From contig NZ_CP077091.1 of assembly GCF_014268595.2 (NCBI RefSeq), positions 1,944,501-2,008,500 on the forward strand: 64,000 nt of DNA, given 5' to 3'. The notes beneath the pieces were generated by a model, which searched no databases, was not told the origin of the DNA, and was given only the letters and a program-made list of their open reading frames with translations. Position numbers and translations under genes: made by a program. Origin of the DNA: Pseudomonas hamedanensis (GTDB lineage: Bacteria; Pseudomonadota; Gammaproteobacteria; Pseudomonadales; Pseudomonadaceae). This document shows, piece after piece, positions 11,401 through 24,000 of the stretch; position 1 is the stretch's first letter, and each line of letters starts with the position of its first letter.

Positions 11401-12013
11401 ACGTCACCGCGTGGCCGCGACTGAGCCCGGCATACAACTGGATCAGCTCATCGACCATGATTTGCATCGACACGCCGTCGGAAACGATGTGGTGCTGCAC
11501 AGCGACCAACACATGTTCCGCGGGTGCCACGCGCAACACGCGAATCCGTAGCAGTGGCCCTTGCAGCAGATCGAACGGCTTAGCAATTTCCGCCTGAATC
11601 AGCGCCTTCAACGCAGCGTCGTCAATGCCCTGCACATCCTGCACCGGCAATGCCAGTTCAAACGGCGCCTGAATGCTTTGCAGCACCCGGCCCTGTTCGT
11701 CGAGAACGAAGCCGGTACGCAGGCTTTCGTGACGCTCGATCAGCGCCGCGAAGCTTGCCTGCAATGCCGGCAGGTCCAGCGCCCCGCGCAGACGCAGGGC
11801 GGTGGGAATGTGATAAGCGGCGCTGTGCGGCTCCATCTGCCAGAGGAACCACTGCCGCTCCTGGGCATAGGAAAGCAACAGGGGCTCGTCGGCACCACGC
11901 CGGAAAACCGGGGCGATGCCGTAGAGGTTGACTCCCTGTTTGCCCAGTAGAATCGCCAGCGCCTTGCGTTTCTCGGGAGAAAGCGCGCCTACCGATTCAA
12001 TCAACTCCTGCAT
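5483..12013 (-). CDS. pvdJ: Two-module NRPS (C-A-PCP-C-A-PCP), PvdJ-like
   Basis: Protein of 2176 residues, close to the usual PvdJ length. Module 5: condensation (HHIVSDGVS near residue 178), adenylation (TSGSTGQPKG near 655) and carrier (GGHSLLV near 1047). Module 6: condensation (HHIVSDGWS near 1238), adenylation (TSGSTGKPKG near 1715) and carrier (GGHSLLV near 2114). Neither module has an epimerase, and both condensation domains are LCL type. The module 5 pocket reads DGEACGGVTK: Asp235 with Glu239, a pattern I associate with basic (Lys/Orn-type) residues in pyoverdine synthetases, but I cannot name the amino acid safely. The module 6 pocket reads DFWNVGMVHK, a threonine code. The gene starts 13 bases after the pvdI stop with a GAGGA ribosome site. 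It lacks a thioesterase, so the chain must pass to the next synthetase. Confidence 0.85.
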   Translation of the reverse strand: MQELIESVGALSPEKRKALAILLGKQGVNLYGIAPVFRRGADEPLLLSYAQERQWFLWQMEPHSAAYHIPTALRLRGALDLPALQASFAALIERHESLRTGFVLDEQGRVLQSIQAPFELALPVQDVQGIDDAALKALIQAEIAKPFDLLQGPLLRIRVLRVAPAEHVLVAVQHHIVSDGVSMQIMVDELIQLYAGLSRGHAVTLAPLPIQYADYALWQRSWMEAGERARQLAYWTERLAGEASVLELPLDHPRPASQSLRGGSLDFDLPPALSKGLQEIARREGVTLFMLLLASFQTLLHRYSGQGDIRVGVPIANRNRSETAGLIGFFVNTQVLRAELDEQLPFRELLQQVKQHALGAQAHQDLPFEQLVEALAPTRSLSRSSLFQVMFNHQTAAPATHKPLQMPGLNVEPVRWDSHTAPFDLTLDTYESAAGLSASLVFATDLFEATTIARMAEHWQNLLAGIVVDSGQRIGELPMLGRDEFAQLQQSNALLPMERLAVHQRFARIAASQSHAVAVRCGEQQMSFAELDAAANRLAWRLQIAGAGPEVRIGIALPRSAQMFVAMLAVLKAGAAYVPLDASYPRERLAYLIDDSGMALLLTDSSLITQLPLPAGLPNLCLDTLDTGEFPDTVPAVEVHEHSLAYVIYTSGSTGQPKGVCVAHGPLAMHCQAIGQRYAMTPDDCELHFMSFAFDGAHERWITPLTHGSSLLLRDDSLWTAEQTYRAMQRHGVTVVAFPPAYLQQLAEFAESEGHPPKVRIYCFGGDAVPNDSFERVRRALAPQHIINGYGPTETVVTPLLWKADRDTACGAAYASIGQRVGERSTWVLSAELNPVPQGVAGELYLGGYGVARGYLDRAALTAERFVPDPFGEPGARLYRSGDQVRLRADGVFDYQGRVDNQVKVRGFRIELGEIEARLMALDSVREAVVLAQDGPNGAQLVGYVVAAQTVDAAQESAWREQIRTSLKRSLPDYMVPAYLLVLEQIPLTPNGKVDRKGLPKPDASLMQQRYVAPVSELEQHTARIWAEVLKLERVGMSDNFFELGGHSLLVTQVLSRVRQTLQRDVPLKALFEHNTLGAFCAYLSEAQKAAQQPPLVAVQRGAPLPLSYAQERQWFLWHMDRDSSAYHIPTALRLRGPLDQPALQRSFDTLIERHESLRTQFLQDADGTRQSILAPFSLAIETHSLAANSDAAALKARVEAEISRPFDLQQGPLLRATLLQLSVDDHVLVLVQHHIVSDGWSMQLMVDELIALYAAYSRGDTPQLPALAIQYADYALWQRQWMEAGERERQLDYWLARLGGEQPLLELPLDRPRPATQSLRGGRFELALDGALSDALNEVARREGVTLFMLLLASFQTLLHRYSGQNDIRVGVPVANRNRVETEGLIGFFVNTQVMRADVSGGVRFSDLLQQVRQAALGAQDHQDLPFEQLVEVLQPERSLSRSPLFQVMFNHQAKARRTSALAQLHSLQISEVNWDSLMAQFDLTLNTEESAEGLYASMVYAADLFDATTVARMAMDWQALLRGICQQPQQLIGELPMLEQATIEQTLRDWNPAPQHWNPQQPLHRLFEAQARKAPSAIAVSLDARQLSYAELNRRANRLAHALMARGVGADVLVGLAAERSVEMIVGLLAILKAGGAYLPLDPQYPAERLHYMIEDSGIGLLLSGHGVLDHVATGPQVMRLSLDDGGEGQPDHDPQISIDCANLAYVIYTSGSTGKPKGTLLSHANALRLFEATQDGFKFGPEDCWTLFHSYAFDFSVWEIFGALLHGGRLVVVPQDISRSPQDFYALLCREQVTVLNQTPSAFKQLMQVACESAPGLQPSLRYVVFGGEALEVKSLRPWFERFGDRAPQLVNMYGITETTVHVSYRPLSLADLETAVGSPLGAPIADLSWYVLDADLNPVARGCIGELHVAGAGLARGYLNRTDLSALRFVPNPFGTSGQRLYRTGDLARYCADGRIEYRGRIDHQVKIRGFRIELGEIEARLLALPDVRQAVVLDQPGAGGVQLVAYIVAASALDPLEQGAWREQVRLRLRQDLPDYMVPAHLLLLEQLPLTANGKLDRKALPTVDASQSQRAYVAPVSELEQQVAAIWSDVLKLDRVGLTDHFFELGGHSLLVINIVSRIQLELGMKLLPQTIFQYPVLGDLVAQLQGHGEQVTASKLSLLEDLLDEMEDA

Positions 12014-12026
12014 GCCGTGGTCCTCG

Positions 12027-15000
12027 TTAGGAAATCAGTTTTTCAAGTTCATCTGCTGATAAACGATTGAGAGCCTCCAAGGATTTAGCCAAAACATCAT
12101 GAACGGGCTGCGAATCGGGTTGCAGGGCTTGTACCGCCTCGCTGAAAGCCGCCAGATCGGCACTGCCGAACAGGCTCGCCAGCGGGATTTCGACACCCAG
12201 CACCTCGCGCAGACGCAGCACCACCTGAGTCGCCAGCAGCGAATGGCCGCCCAGCTCGAAGAAGTTGTCGCTGAGACTGACCCGCTCAAGTTTCAGCACC
12301 TCGCCCCAGACTTCAGCGATTTGCTGCTGGAGTGGACTGACGGGCGCCACGTAGGCGTTCTGCAACAGTTGCGCGTCGGGTGGCGGCAGGGCACGGCGAT
12401 CCAGTTTGCCGTTCGCGGTCAGCGGCAGGCTGTCGAGCAACAGCAGGTGCGCAGGCACCATGTAGTCCGGCAGATTGCCCTTGAGTGCCAGACGCACGCG
12501 CTCACGCCAGGCGCCCTGCTCTGCCGGCTCGACCGGTTGCGCCGTGACGAGGTACGCCACCAGTTGCACGCCGCCAGCGCCCGGCTGATCAAGGACCACA
12601 GCCTGACGAATGCCCGGCACGGCAAGCAGTTGCGCCTCGATTTCACCCAGCTCGATACGGAAGCCGCGAATCTTGACCTGATGGTCGATGCGGCCGCTGT
12701 ATTCGATCCGTCCATCGGCGCAATAGCGCGCCAGGTCGCCGGTGCGATACAAGCGCTCGCCATCCTCGCTGAACGGGTTCGGCACGAAACGCAGGGCGCT
12801 GAGGTCGGCGCGGTTCAGATACCCCCGCGCCAGACCGGCACCGCTGACGTGCAATTCACCGATGCAACCCTTGGCGACCGGATTGAGATCGGCATCCAGC
12901 ACGTACCAGGACAAGTCCGCAATCGGCTCACCCAACGGACTGCCCGCCTCGTTGTGCAAGTCCGCCAGCGACAGCGGCCGGTAAGTGACGTGCACGGTGG
13001 TTTCGGTGATGCCGTACATGTTGATCAGTTGCGGCGCGCTGTCACCGAAACGCTCGAACCATGGACGCAGGCTCTTGACCTCCAGCGCTTCGCCGCCGAA
13101 CACGACATAGCGCAGCGCCAGTTCTGCGCTCTGCCGGGAGTCGGTCGCCACCTGCATCAGTTGCTTGAATGCCGAAGGCGTCTGGTTGAGGACGGTGATT
13201 TGCTCGCGGCAGAGCAAGTCGTAGAACGCCTGAGGCGAGCGGCTCACCGCGTGCGGCACGATCACCAGACGCCCGCCGTGCAGCAGCGCGCCGAAGATTT
13301 CCCAGACCGAGAAGTCGAACGCGTAGGAGTGGAACAGCGTCCAGCGGTCTTCGGCGCCGAAGTTGAACCCGCGCTCGGTGGCCGCAAACAGGCGCAATAC
13401 CTGTTGGTGCGCGAGCAGCGTGCCTTTCGGTTTGCCCGTGGAACCGGAGGTGTAAATCACATAAGCTAGGTTGTCACTGTCGACCGCCACCTGCGGATCG
13501 CTTGCCGGGTAACCGTTGCCCGCCTCGCCCAACAGCAAGGTCTGGACGTTGTCCGGCAAGGCCAGATGCGCCAGCACGCCCGGCTGCATCAATAGCAGGC
13601 TGATGCCGCTGTCCTCGACCATGTATTGCAACCGTTCCGCCGGGTATTGCGGATCCAGCGGCAGGTAAGCGCCGCCAGCCTTGAGGATCGCCAACACGCC
13701 GACGATCATCTCGATCGAGCGCTCGGCCGCCAGGCCCACCAGCACGTCCGGGCCGACACCGCGCTCGATCAGCGCATGGGCCAGACGGTTGGCGCGGCGG
13801 TTCAGTTCGGCGTACGTCAGTTGCTGTTCGTCGAGGCTCAGTGCAATGGCGTCGGGCGCGCGCTGCGCCTGTGCGCTGATCATCTGATGCAGGCTGGCGG
13901 TCTGCGGGAACGTCGCGCTATTGCGGTTCCAATCACGCAGCACTGCGTGCTGCTGCGCGGCATCCAGCAGGTGCACGTCGCTGACCCGCTCTGCTGCCGA
14001 TGCGCAACTCAATTGCAGCAACAACTGCTGCATGTGCCCGGCCATCTGCTCAACGACCGCCGCGCTGAAATGCCGCTGTGCGTAGGCAAATTCCAGCGAC
14101 AGCGTGTCGCCCAGATCGACCAGCACGGTCAGCGGCAGGTTGGTCTGTTCATGGCTCGACACCTGACCGAAGCGCATGCCTGGCGGCGCGCCTTTATCCA
14201 GTGCCGCAGACACCGGGTAGTTCTCGAACACCAGCAGGCTGTCGAACAACCCTTCGCCGCCCTGACCGGCCCAGCGCTGGATATCGAACAATGGCGTGTG
14301 TTCGTATTCGCGCAACGCCAGGTTTTGCGACTGCAAGGCCTGCAGCCACGCGCCCAGCGCTTGTTCCGGACGCGGCGCGGCGATCACCGGCAAGGTGTTG
14401 ATGAACAACCCGACCTGATGCTCGACACCCGGCAAATCGGCCGGGCGCCCCGACACGGTTGCGCCGAACGCCACGGCCGACTGACCGGTGTAGCGCTGCA
14501 ACAGCAACAGCCACGCGCCTTGCACGACGGTGTTGAGCGTGACTTTGTGGTGGCGGGCGAACTCGCTCAGGCGACGTGTCTGCTGAGCGTCGAGCAGTTG
14601 CGTGTGACGACCCTGGCCGCTGTCCTGCGCCGACGCGCCGTCAGCCCAGACGCGAGCGAGCAAGGTCGGCTCATCAAGCAGGCTCAGTTGGGTTTTCCAG
14701 AAGGTTTGCGCGGCCTGCGCATCCTGGCGTTGCAGCCAGCCGATGTAGTCACGGTAACGGCCGACGCGGTTCGGCAACGCCTGACCGCTGTAGCGTTGCA
14801 GCACTTCGCCGAGCAACTGCGAATTGCTCCAGCCGTCCATCAGGATGTGGTGGCTGGTGTAGATCAGTTCATGGCAATCGTCGGCCGTGCGCACCAGCAG
14901 CAGACGCAGCAGCGGCGCCACGCTCAGATCGAAGCCGTGCGCGCGCTCGGCGCTGGCCAGATCCTCGAGTGCTTGCGCCTGACCGGCCTGACCGCGCCAG

Positions 15001-18000
15001 TCCTGCACGCTGAACGGCAACAGCGCCTGACGCTGCACCACTTGCACCGGTTGTGCTTGCTCGCCGGTCCAGATGAAACCGCTGCGCAGCACCTCGTGGG
15101 CCTGCACCGTGGCTTGCCAGGCGTCACGGAAACGCTCGACATCAAGGCCGTGCACGCTGACGCGCATCTGGTTGATGTAGTCGCCGCTGCCTTCGGCGAA
15201 CAGGCTGTGGAACAGCATGCCCTGCTGCATCGGCGACAGTGGATAGAGGTCTTCGACGTCGCGGGCGACCAGCGCCAACCCGTCCAGTTGCGCCTGTTGC
15301 AGCGGCGCCAGCGGGAAGTCCGACGGCGTGAAGCCGCCGTTTACAGGGTTCACGCAATGCGCAATCAGCAGGCTCAACTCGGTGGCGTAGTCGTCGGCCA
15401 GACGCTGGACGGTGGCTTCGTCGAACATCTCGCGACTGAAGCTCCAGTCCAGGCTCAGTTCGCCGCCATACACCTGACCGTTGAGCGACAGCCAGTTGCT
15501 CAGCGGTGCGCTGGCGCTTTGCTCGGCGCCGGCCTTTTCGGCGCTCGGCACAAACAACGCGCGCTCGTCGAACTGACTGTCGAACTGGCCGAGGTAGTTG
15601 AAGGTGATCCGCGGCATCGCCAGCTCGGCCAGCGCGGCCCGCGCCGGGGCATCGCCCAAGTGACGCAAGACGCCGAACCCCAGGCCTTTGTTCGGCACGT
15701 TGCGCAGTTGCTCCTTGATTGCCTTGATCGAGTCGTCGAGACGCTCCTGCGGGGTCAGGCGCAGGGGGAACAGGCTGGTGAACCAGCCGACGGTACGGGT
15801 CAGGTCGATGTCATCGAACAGTTCTTCGCGGCCATGGCCTTCGAGCTGGATCGAGGTCGCCGGTTGCCCGGTCCAGCGGCAGATCACGCGCGCCAGCGCG
15901 GTCAGCAGCAGGTCGTTGACTTGCGTGCGATAAGCGCTCGGCGCGTCTTGCAGCAGTTGCCGGGTCAGCCCCGCATCAAGGCGACTCTGCACGACCACGG
16001 CATGGCGGTTTTCCAGGCTGCCGGCCGGGTTGTCACACGGCAGTTCGGCCAATGCGCCTTGCGCCTGCCAGTAAGCGAGTTCGGCCTGCAACGGCGCGGT
16101 CTCGGCGTACTGTTGCAGGCGCTCGGCGAACGCCTTGAAGGCGCTGGTCTTGAGCGGCAGTTGCACCGTTTGCCCGGCCAGATGCTGGCCGTACGCAGTC
16201 TGCAAATCTTCCAGCAGGATGCGCCACGACACACCGTCGACCGCCAAGTGGTGAATGACCAGCAGCAAACGCTGTGAACCGTCGGCCATCCGTGCCAGCA
16301 CCGCCCGCAACAAGGGCCCGCGCTCGATGTCCAGTGAGCGCTGGGCTTTGTCGCCCAAGGCGTCGAGCGCCGTTGCGTCGGCGACATCCGCCTGCCACAG
16401 CACGCTATCCTGCCAGTCCGCCGGCAAATGCAGCGCGTCCCAGCCGTGCGCGGCCTGTTCGAAACTCAAGCGCAACGCATCGTGATGCTCCAGCAACGCC
16501 AGCAAGGCGCGCTCCAGCGCCGGGGCATCCAGCGCTTGCGCCGGACGCAACAGCAATGACTGATTCCAGTGCGAACGCTGGGCAATCGCCTGGGCAAAGA
16601 AATCATGCTGAATCGGCAGCAACGGCGTTGCGCCGCGCACCGGCCCCTGATCGATCAGCGCCACGGCCTCGGACTGCTGCGCCACGCGCGCCAGACCTTG
16701 TACGGTCTGATGCTGGAACAACGCCTTGGCACTGAAGTGAATCCCCGCCGCACGCGCCCGGCTGACCACTTGAATCGACACGATCGAGTCGCCGCCGAGT
16801 TCGAAGAAGTTATCGGTGATGCCCACTTGCGCCAGCTTGAGCACGTCTTGCCAGATCGTGACCAGCGCCTGTTCCAGCGCATTGCGCGGCGCCACATAGG
16901 TGGCTGGCACGGTGCTGAAATCCGGCGCCGGCAAGGCTTTGCGGTCGAGCTTGCCGTTCGGCGTCAGCGGCAGTTGCTCAAGGAACATCAACTGCGCCGG
17001 CAGCATGTAGTCCGGCAGGGTTTCCTTGAGCCAGTCACGCAACGTCTGATCCAGTGACGCTGCCTGCGGATCCGCCTTGCTCACCACATAACCGACCAGT
17101 TGCGTGCCGGTGTTGCCTTCACGCGCAACGACCACCGCTTCGTGAACATCGGCGTGGGCCAGCAGGCGTTTTTCGATTTCGCCAAGCTCGATACGGAAAC
17201 CGCGGACTTTGATCTGGTGATCGACGCGACCGAGGTATTCGATCTGCCCGTCAGCCTGATAACGCACCAGGTCCCCGGTGCGATACATGCGCTCGCCCGT
17301 GCGGCTGAACGGATTCGGCAGATAACGTTCGGCCGTCAGGTCTGGGCGCAGCAAGTAACCGCGGGAAAGACCTGCGCCGGCTAGGAACAATTCGCCGACG
17401 ACCCCCAATGGCACTGGCTGCAGACGGGCATCAAGCACGAAACTGTCGGTGCCGGCCAACGGCCGACCGATGCTCGGCTGGCCACCGGCTTCGCGCCGCA
17501 CATAGGTCGAGTACGTGGTGTCTTCCGACGGGCCATACAAGTCGTAGACGTGTTGCAGCGTCGGCTGGCTGTACAAGGCATCGACCAGCGATTGTTTCAG
17601 CGGCTCGCCCGCAAGGTTGATGATGCGCACGCTCGGCGGGATCTGCCCGGCCTGATGCAGCGCAGCAATCGCCGACGGCACGGTGTTGATCAGGCTGACC
17701 CGATCACGTGCCGGCAGGTCCGGCAGTTCCAGCGCGTTTTGCGCGAGGACGAAGAAGCCGCCACCGGCGAGGGTCACAAACAGTTCCCACACTGACAGGT
17801 CGAAGCAGATCGACGTCGAGGCCAGAACCCCTTGCAGATCCTCCCGAGTGTAGACGCCGTGGGCCCACTGAATCAGCGCCGCCGCATTGCGATGGGTGAT
17901 CGCCACGCCTTTGGGCTTGCCCGTGGAACCGGAAGTGTAAATCACGTAGGCAAGGTTATCCGGGCTGCTGAGCGCCGGCAGATTGTTGACGGGCGACACA

Positions 18001-21000
18001 TCATCGGCCTCGGCAGTCACCGCCAACACACGCAGGCCCGGCGCCGCGAGCGCAGCCAACGGCGCGTCGGCGCCCACCAACAACAGCACCGCCCGGCTGT
18101 CTTCGAGCATGTAGCTCAGGCGTTCGGTCGGGTAGCTCGGGTCGAGCGGCACATAGGTACCGCCGGCCTTGAGCACGGCCAGCAGCGCAACAATCATCTC
18201 CACCGAGCGCGGCAAGGCCACGCCAACCCTCACTTCGGCGGCGACGCCCAGCTCGCGCAATTGCACGGCCAGACGATTGGCGCGGTTATTCAACTGTGCA
18301 TAGCTCAGTTGCTGTTCACCGAAAATCATCGCCAATGCCTGTGGCGTCGCCGCCACTTGCGCCTCGACCAGCGCTGGCAAGGTGAAATCGGTCGGCTGCG
18401 GCAGCTCCAGGCTGTTCCAGTCAGCCAGGATCAGTTGCTGTTCGGCAGCGTCGAGCAACGGCAAATCGCCAATCGCCCGCGACGCGTCCTGACTCACGGC
18501 GCGCAGCACATTGAGCCAGTGCCGCGCCAGTTGCTCGATCGTCTGGTGCTTGAACAGGTCGGTGGCGTACGTCAGCGATGCCGCCACACCGCCCTGCACC
18601 TCGGCGGTGTCCAGTGTCAGGTCGAACTGTGCCGCGGCGCTGTCCCAGGCAACCCCTTCCATCTGCAAACCGGCCAGGCCGACGGGCTGATGCTGAAGGT
18701 TCTGGTGATTGAACAGCACCTGGAACAACGGGCTGTGGCTCAGGCTGCGCTGCGGTTGCAGCGCATCCACCAGTTGCTCGAACGGCAAGTCCTGATACGC
18801 CTGGGCCTCCAGCACCGAATGCCGAACCTGTTGCAGCAACTGCTCGAAACCGTGGTCTGGCGCGATCTCGGCGCGCTGCACCTGGGTGTTGACGAAGAAA
18901 CCGATCAGGCCCTCGGTCTCCAGGCGATTACGGTTGGCCACCGGCACGCCGACACGAATGTCGCGCTGGCCGCTGTAGCGGTGCAGCAAAGTCTGGAACG
19001 AGGCCAGCAGAAGCATGAACAGCGTCACGCCTTCGCGCTGTGCCAGGGCGTCAAGCGCGGACACCAGATCGGCCGGCAGTGCGAAGTCAAAACGTGCACC
19101 ACGGAAACTCTGCTGCGCCGGACGCGGGAAGTCGAACGGCAGCTCCAGCACCGGTTGCTCGCCACCCAGGCGATCACGCCAGTAGGCCAGTTGCCGAGCG
19201 CTTTCGCCGTCATTCATCCATTGACGCTGCCACGCCGCGTAGTCGGCGTACTGCAAGGTCAGTGGCGCCAACTGCACATCGCGCGCCTCGCTGAAACCGG
19301 CGTACAGACGCACCAGTTCATCGACCATGACTTGCATCGACCAGCCATCGGAAATGATGTGGTGGGCGGTGATGACCAGGACGTGGTGCTCGCTGGACAA
19401 CTCCAGCAACAGCACGCGCAATAACGGCCCCTGGAGCAGATCGAACGGCCGCTGGATTTCGGCCTCGACCCGCGCCTTCAGCGCTGCAGAACTGCTCTGA
19501 GAATCAAAAACCGCGCGCTCGATGATTAACCGTTCGGTCGGGCGAATGACTTGCAGGGTCTGCGTCGGTTGCTCGACAAACACCGTGCGCAGCGATTCGT
19601 GGCGCGCCACCAGCGCCTGAAAAGCCTGTTCCAGCGCGGCAACATTCAGGTGCCCGCGCAGATGCAACGCGGTCGGCACGTGGTACGCCGCGCTGTCCGG
19701 CTCCAGTTGCCAGAGGAACCACTGACGTTCCTGGGCAAACGACAAGGGCAGCGGCTGGCCACGCTCCAGCGCGACCATCGGCAGCACATGGCTGGTTTGC
19801 AGCGCTGCGCAGGCCCGTGCAAAAGCGCCGAGGCTCGGCTGCTCGAACAACACCCGCAACGGCACGTCAAGTTCCAGTTCATGGCGCACCCGGGAAATCA
19901 CTTGGGTCGCCAGCAAGGAATGACCGCCGCGCTCGAAGAAGTGATCGTCCAGCCCCACCGGCGCGAGGTGCAGCACCGCCTCCCAGATCGCCGCCAACTG
20001 TTGTTGCAGTGCGGTTTTCGGCGCTACGTAAGCGTATTGGCTTTGACTCAGGTCGACCTTCGGCAACGCTTTGCGATCGAGTTTGCCGTTGTTGTTCAAC
20101 GGCAACGCCGCCAGCAGTACCAGATGCGCCGGCACCATGTATTCCGGCAAGGATTGACGCAGCGTGGTTTTCAAGTGGTCGAGCCATGCCGTTTGTGCCA
20201 GCGGGTCGTCCGCCAGCCGAGCCGGCTCGGTCGCGACGACATAGGCCAGCAGTTGCGCGCCGCCGACGCCGTCCTGAGCCACCACAGCCGCTTCGCGCAC
20301 CTGATCAAGCGCTTGCAGGCAGGCTTCGATTTCGCCCATTTCGATGCGGAAACCGCGAATCTTCACTTGATGGTCGATGCGCCCGACGTATTCCAGTGCA
20401 CCGGCATCGTTGTAGCGCGCCAGATCGCCGCTGCGATACAGGCGCGAACCCGGCTCGCCGCCGAACGGGTCCGGCAGGAAACGCTCGGCGGTCAGCGCCG
20501 GGCGGTCGAAATAGCACTGCGCCAGACACGCTTGCGCGCCGATGTACAGTTCGCCGACGCCTTCGGCCGCAAGCAACTCGCCCGCCGCATCCAGCACATA
20601 CAACGCGCGTCCCGCCGTGGCCTGACCAATCGGAATACCGAAGGTGTCGCTGGCATCTTGCAGACGGCATTCATGCACGCTGGACACCACCGTCGCCTCG
20701 GTCGGACCGTAGGTATTGAGCAGCCGCACATGGCCCAGACCCGCGGCGTGCCACAGGCGCAAGCCCTCGACGGACATCGCCTCGCCACCGACGTGAACCT
20801 GACGCAGCTGGCCCAGCCCCGCCACGCGGCCGTTGGCGCATTCGCGCGCCAGCAAATACCAGTACGCCGCCGGCAAGTCGGCGAGTGTCACCTGGTGCGC
20901 AACGATGGCAGCGGCCATCTGGCCGACATCCCACGGCTCGTCGCCGCGCATGACCAGCGCCGCGCCGACACACAGCGGCGGGTAGCACTGCTCGACGAAA

Positions 21001-24000
21001 CCGTCGAAGCTGAAGGTCGCGAATTGCAGCACGCGATCTTCGGCGGTCAGTTGCGAATACTCGGCAGCGGTCTGACAGAACTCGCGCAGCGCGCCATGAT
21101 CGATCGCCACGCCTTTGGGTTGCCCGGTCGAGCCGGAGGTGTAGATGACGTACGCGAGGTCCGCCGCGACTGCCTGGTTGTCTGGATCGGTGTCGGCATA
21201 AGCGGCCAGCTCAGCCTGCAGATCGCCAAGGCTCAGACGCGTCAGCGTGGTCGGCAGCGGCAGGTCAGCCAGCAAATCGGACTCGCACAGCAACAGATCG
21301 AGACGGCTGTCACCGATCATGTAGGCGAGGCGTTCAGACGGGTATTGCGGATCGAGCGGCACGTACGCCGCAGCGCTTTTCAGTACCGCCAGCAGGCTGA
21401 CGATCAACTGCGGCCCGCGATGCATCGCCAGGCCAATGCGCTGGCCGGGCGCGACGCCAAGCGCCAGCAAGCGATGGGCCAGGCGGTTGGCCTGCGCGTT
21501 CAATTCGCCGTAGCTCAGCTGTTGCTCGCCGACTTGCAACGCCAACGCGTGGGGCGTCGCAGCCGCCTGGGCGGCAAAGCGTTGGTGCACCAGCGCTTCG
21601 CTGCGCAGTTGCAGCGGCAGCGGTTGACTGGCGGCCAGCACCTGCGCGCGCCCCGCATCGTCCAGCAACTGCAACGCGCCGAGACGGATGTCAGGGGTCG
21701 CAACCATTTGCGCCAGCAGGTGCTGCAGATTGGCGCTCAACTGCGCCACTTGCGCGGCACTGAAACGCGCGGTGTCGTAGCTGAATTCCAGGCTCAGGCC
21801 GGCGGCCAGTTCGATGCCCAGGGTCAGCGGGTAGTGGGTGCGTTCGTGGTTGTGCAGGTCGCCGAAAGACAACCCGGCCGGCGCGCCGCGCTTGAGCGCT
21901 TCGGCCACCGGGAAGTTTTCGAATACCAACAGGCTGTCGAACAGCGCCGTGCCTTGGTGCCCGGCCCAACCCTGAATATCGTAGAGCGGCACATGCTCAA
22001 ACTCGCGCATGCTCAGGTTCTGCGCCTGCAACTCGCCGAGCCACTGGCCCAGTGGTTGGTCCGGCGCTGCGCCGCAGACCATCGGCAGCGTATTGATGAA
22101 CAGCCCCAGCTGTTGCTCGATGCCCGGCAATGCCGCCGAACGACCGGCAACCGTGGCGCCAAACGCCACGTAATCCTGACCGGTATAGCGTTGCAGCAAC
22201 AGCGCCCACGCCGCTTGCATCACGGTGTTCAGGGTGACTTTGTGCTGGCGGGCGAAATCCGCCAGCTCGCGAGTGGCGGCCTCATCGAGCGCAACGATCA
22301 GCTCTTCACTGCCCTGCCCGGCAACCGGTGGGCGCAAGGCTTCGGCGAGCAGCGTCGGCGTGTGCAATGGCGCCAGCGCGGCCGTCCAGAACTGCTCACC
22401 GGCGCTGGTCGATTGTTGCTGCAACCAGCCGAGGTAATCGCGGTATTGGCCCAGCGGTTTGCCCGGCGCTTGCCCGGCGTAGTGCTGGATCACTTCGGCG
22501 AGCAATTGGGCGTTGCTCCAGCCGTCCATAAGGATGTGATGACTGGTGTAGATCAGGTGCCAGGCGTGCGCACCGCTACGCACCAATTGCAGACGCAACA
22601 GCGGCGCGGCGCTCAACTCGAAACCCCGCTCGCGCTCGGCATCGGCCAAGGCATCGAGGTCGGCATCGGTCTGCTCGATCACCTGCAATGGCAGCTCGAC
22701 CTGCCGATGAATCGCCTGATGCGCGCTGTGCAGGCCCTGCCAGTGAAAACTGCTGCGCAGGATGTCATGACGCGCCAGCGCCGCTTGCCAGGCTGCGCTG
22801 AAACGCACCAGGTCGAGGCCGTTGATGTCCAGGCGCAACTGGTTGATGTAAGCGCCAACCTGCGGCTCGTACAGGGTGTGGAACAGCATGCCCTGCTGCA
22901 TCGGCGACAGCGGATACAGGTCTTCGATCTCCGGCAGCGTCAGCGGCAACTCGTCGAGTTGCTGCTGTGTCACGCTGGCCAGCGGGAAGTCAGACGGTGT
23001 CGCCTGGCCGGCCGGGGTCTGGCAGCAATGGTCGATCAGCACCTTGAGTTCGTCGGCATAAGCGCTGGCCAATGTCTCGATGGTCGCGGCATCGAACATC
23101 TGCTCGCTGAAACCCCATTGCAGGGCGAGCTCGCCGCCATACACCTGGCCTTCGACGGTCAGCCAGTTGGCCAGCGGCGCCTGCTCGTCCTGCGCCGTAC
23201 CGCTGCGTTCGCGGGCCGGTTCCCACAGCGCAGCCTCGTCGAACTGGCGATCAAACTGGCCGAGGTAATTGAAGGTGATGCGCGGCGGCGCCAGCGCGGC
23301 GAGCGACTGCTGCACCGCTGGCTCACCGAGGTAACGCAGCACACCATAACCCAGGCCTTTGCCGGGCACCGCACGCAGTTGCTCCTTGATCGACTTGATT
23401 GAGGCCGACAGGCTATCGAGCGGTTGCAGGCTGACCGGAAACAGGCTGGTGAACCAACCCACGGTGCGGGTCAGGTCGAGCTCATCGAACAGGTCTTCGC
23501 GGCCATGCCCTTCCAGCTGAATCAGTGCCGAGGGCTGACCGCTCCAGCGGCAAATCACCCGCGCCAGAGCGGTCAGCAACAGGTCATTGACCTGGGTGCG
23601 ATAAGCCGCCGGCGCGGTTTGCAGCAATTGCCGGGTGAGGTCGCTGTCCAGGCGCACTTCGATTTTCTGCCCGAAACGGTTTTCCAGGCTGCCGTCGGCA
23701 CGGTCGCACGGCAACTCGGCCGCCGCCGTTTGTTGCTGCCAGTACGGCACCTGCGAACGCAGTTGCGGCAGGTAATCATGCAGGTGTTCAGCCCATGCCT
23801 GATAAGCGCTGGTCCGCGCTGGCAGCACCACGCCGCCGCCACTTTCCAGTTGCGTGTAGGCCTGCTGCAAATCTTCCAGCAGCACGCGCCAGGAAACACC
23901 GTCGACCGCCAGGTGATGGATCACCAGCAACAGGCGTTGTGTGTTGTCGGCCATTTGCATCAGCAGCGGCCGCAGCAACGGACCGGCGTGCAGATCAAGG

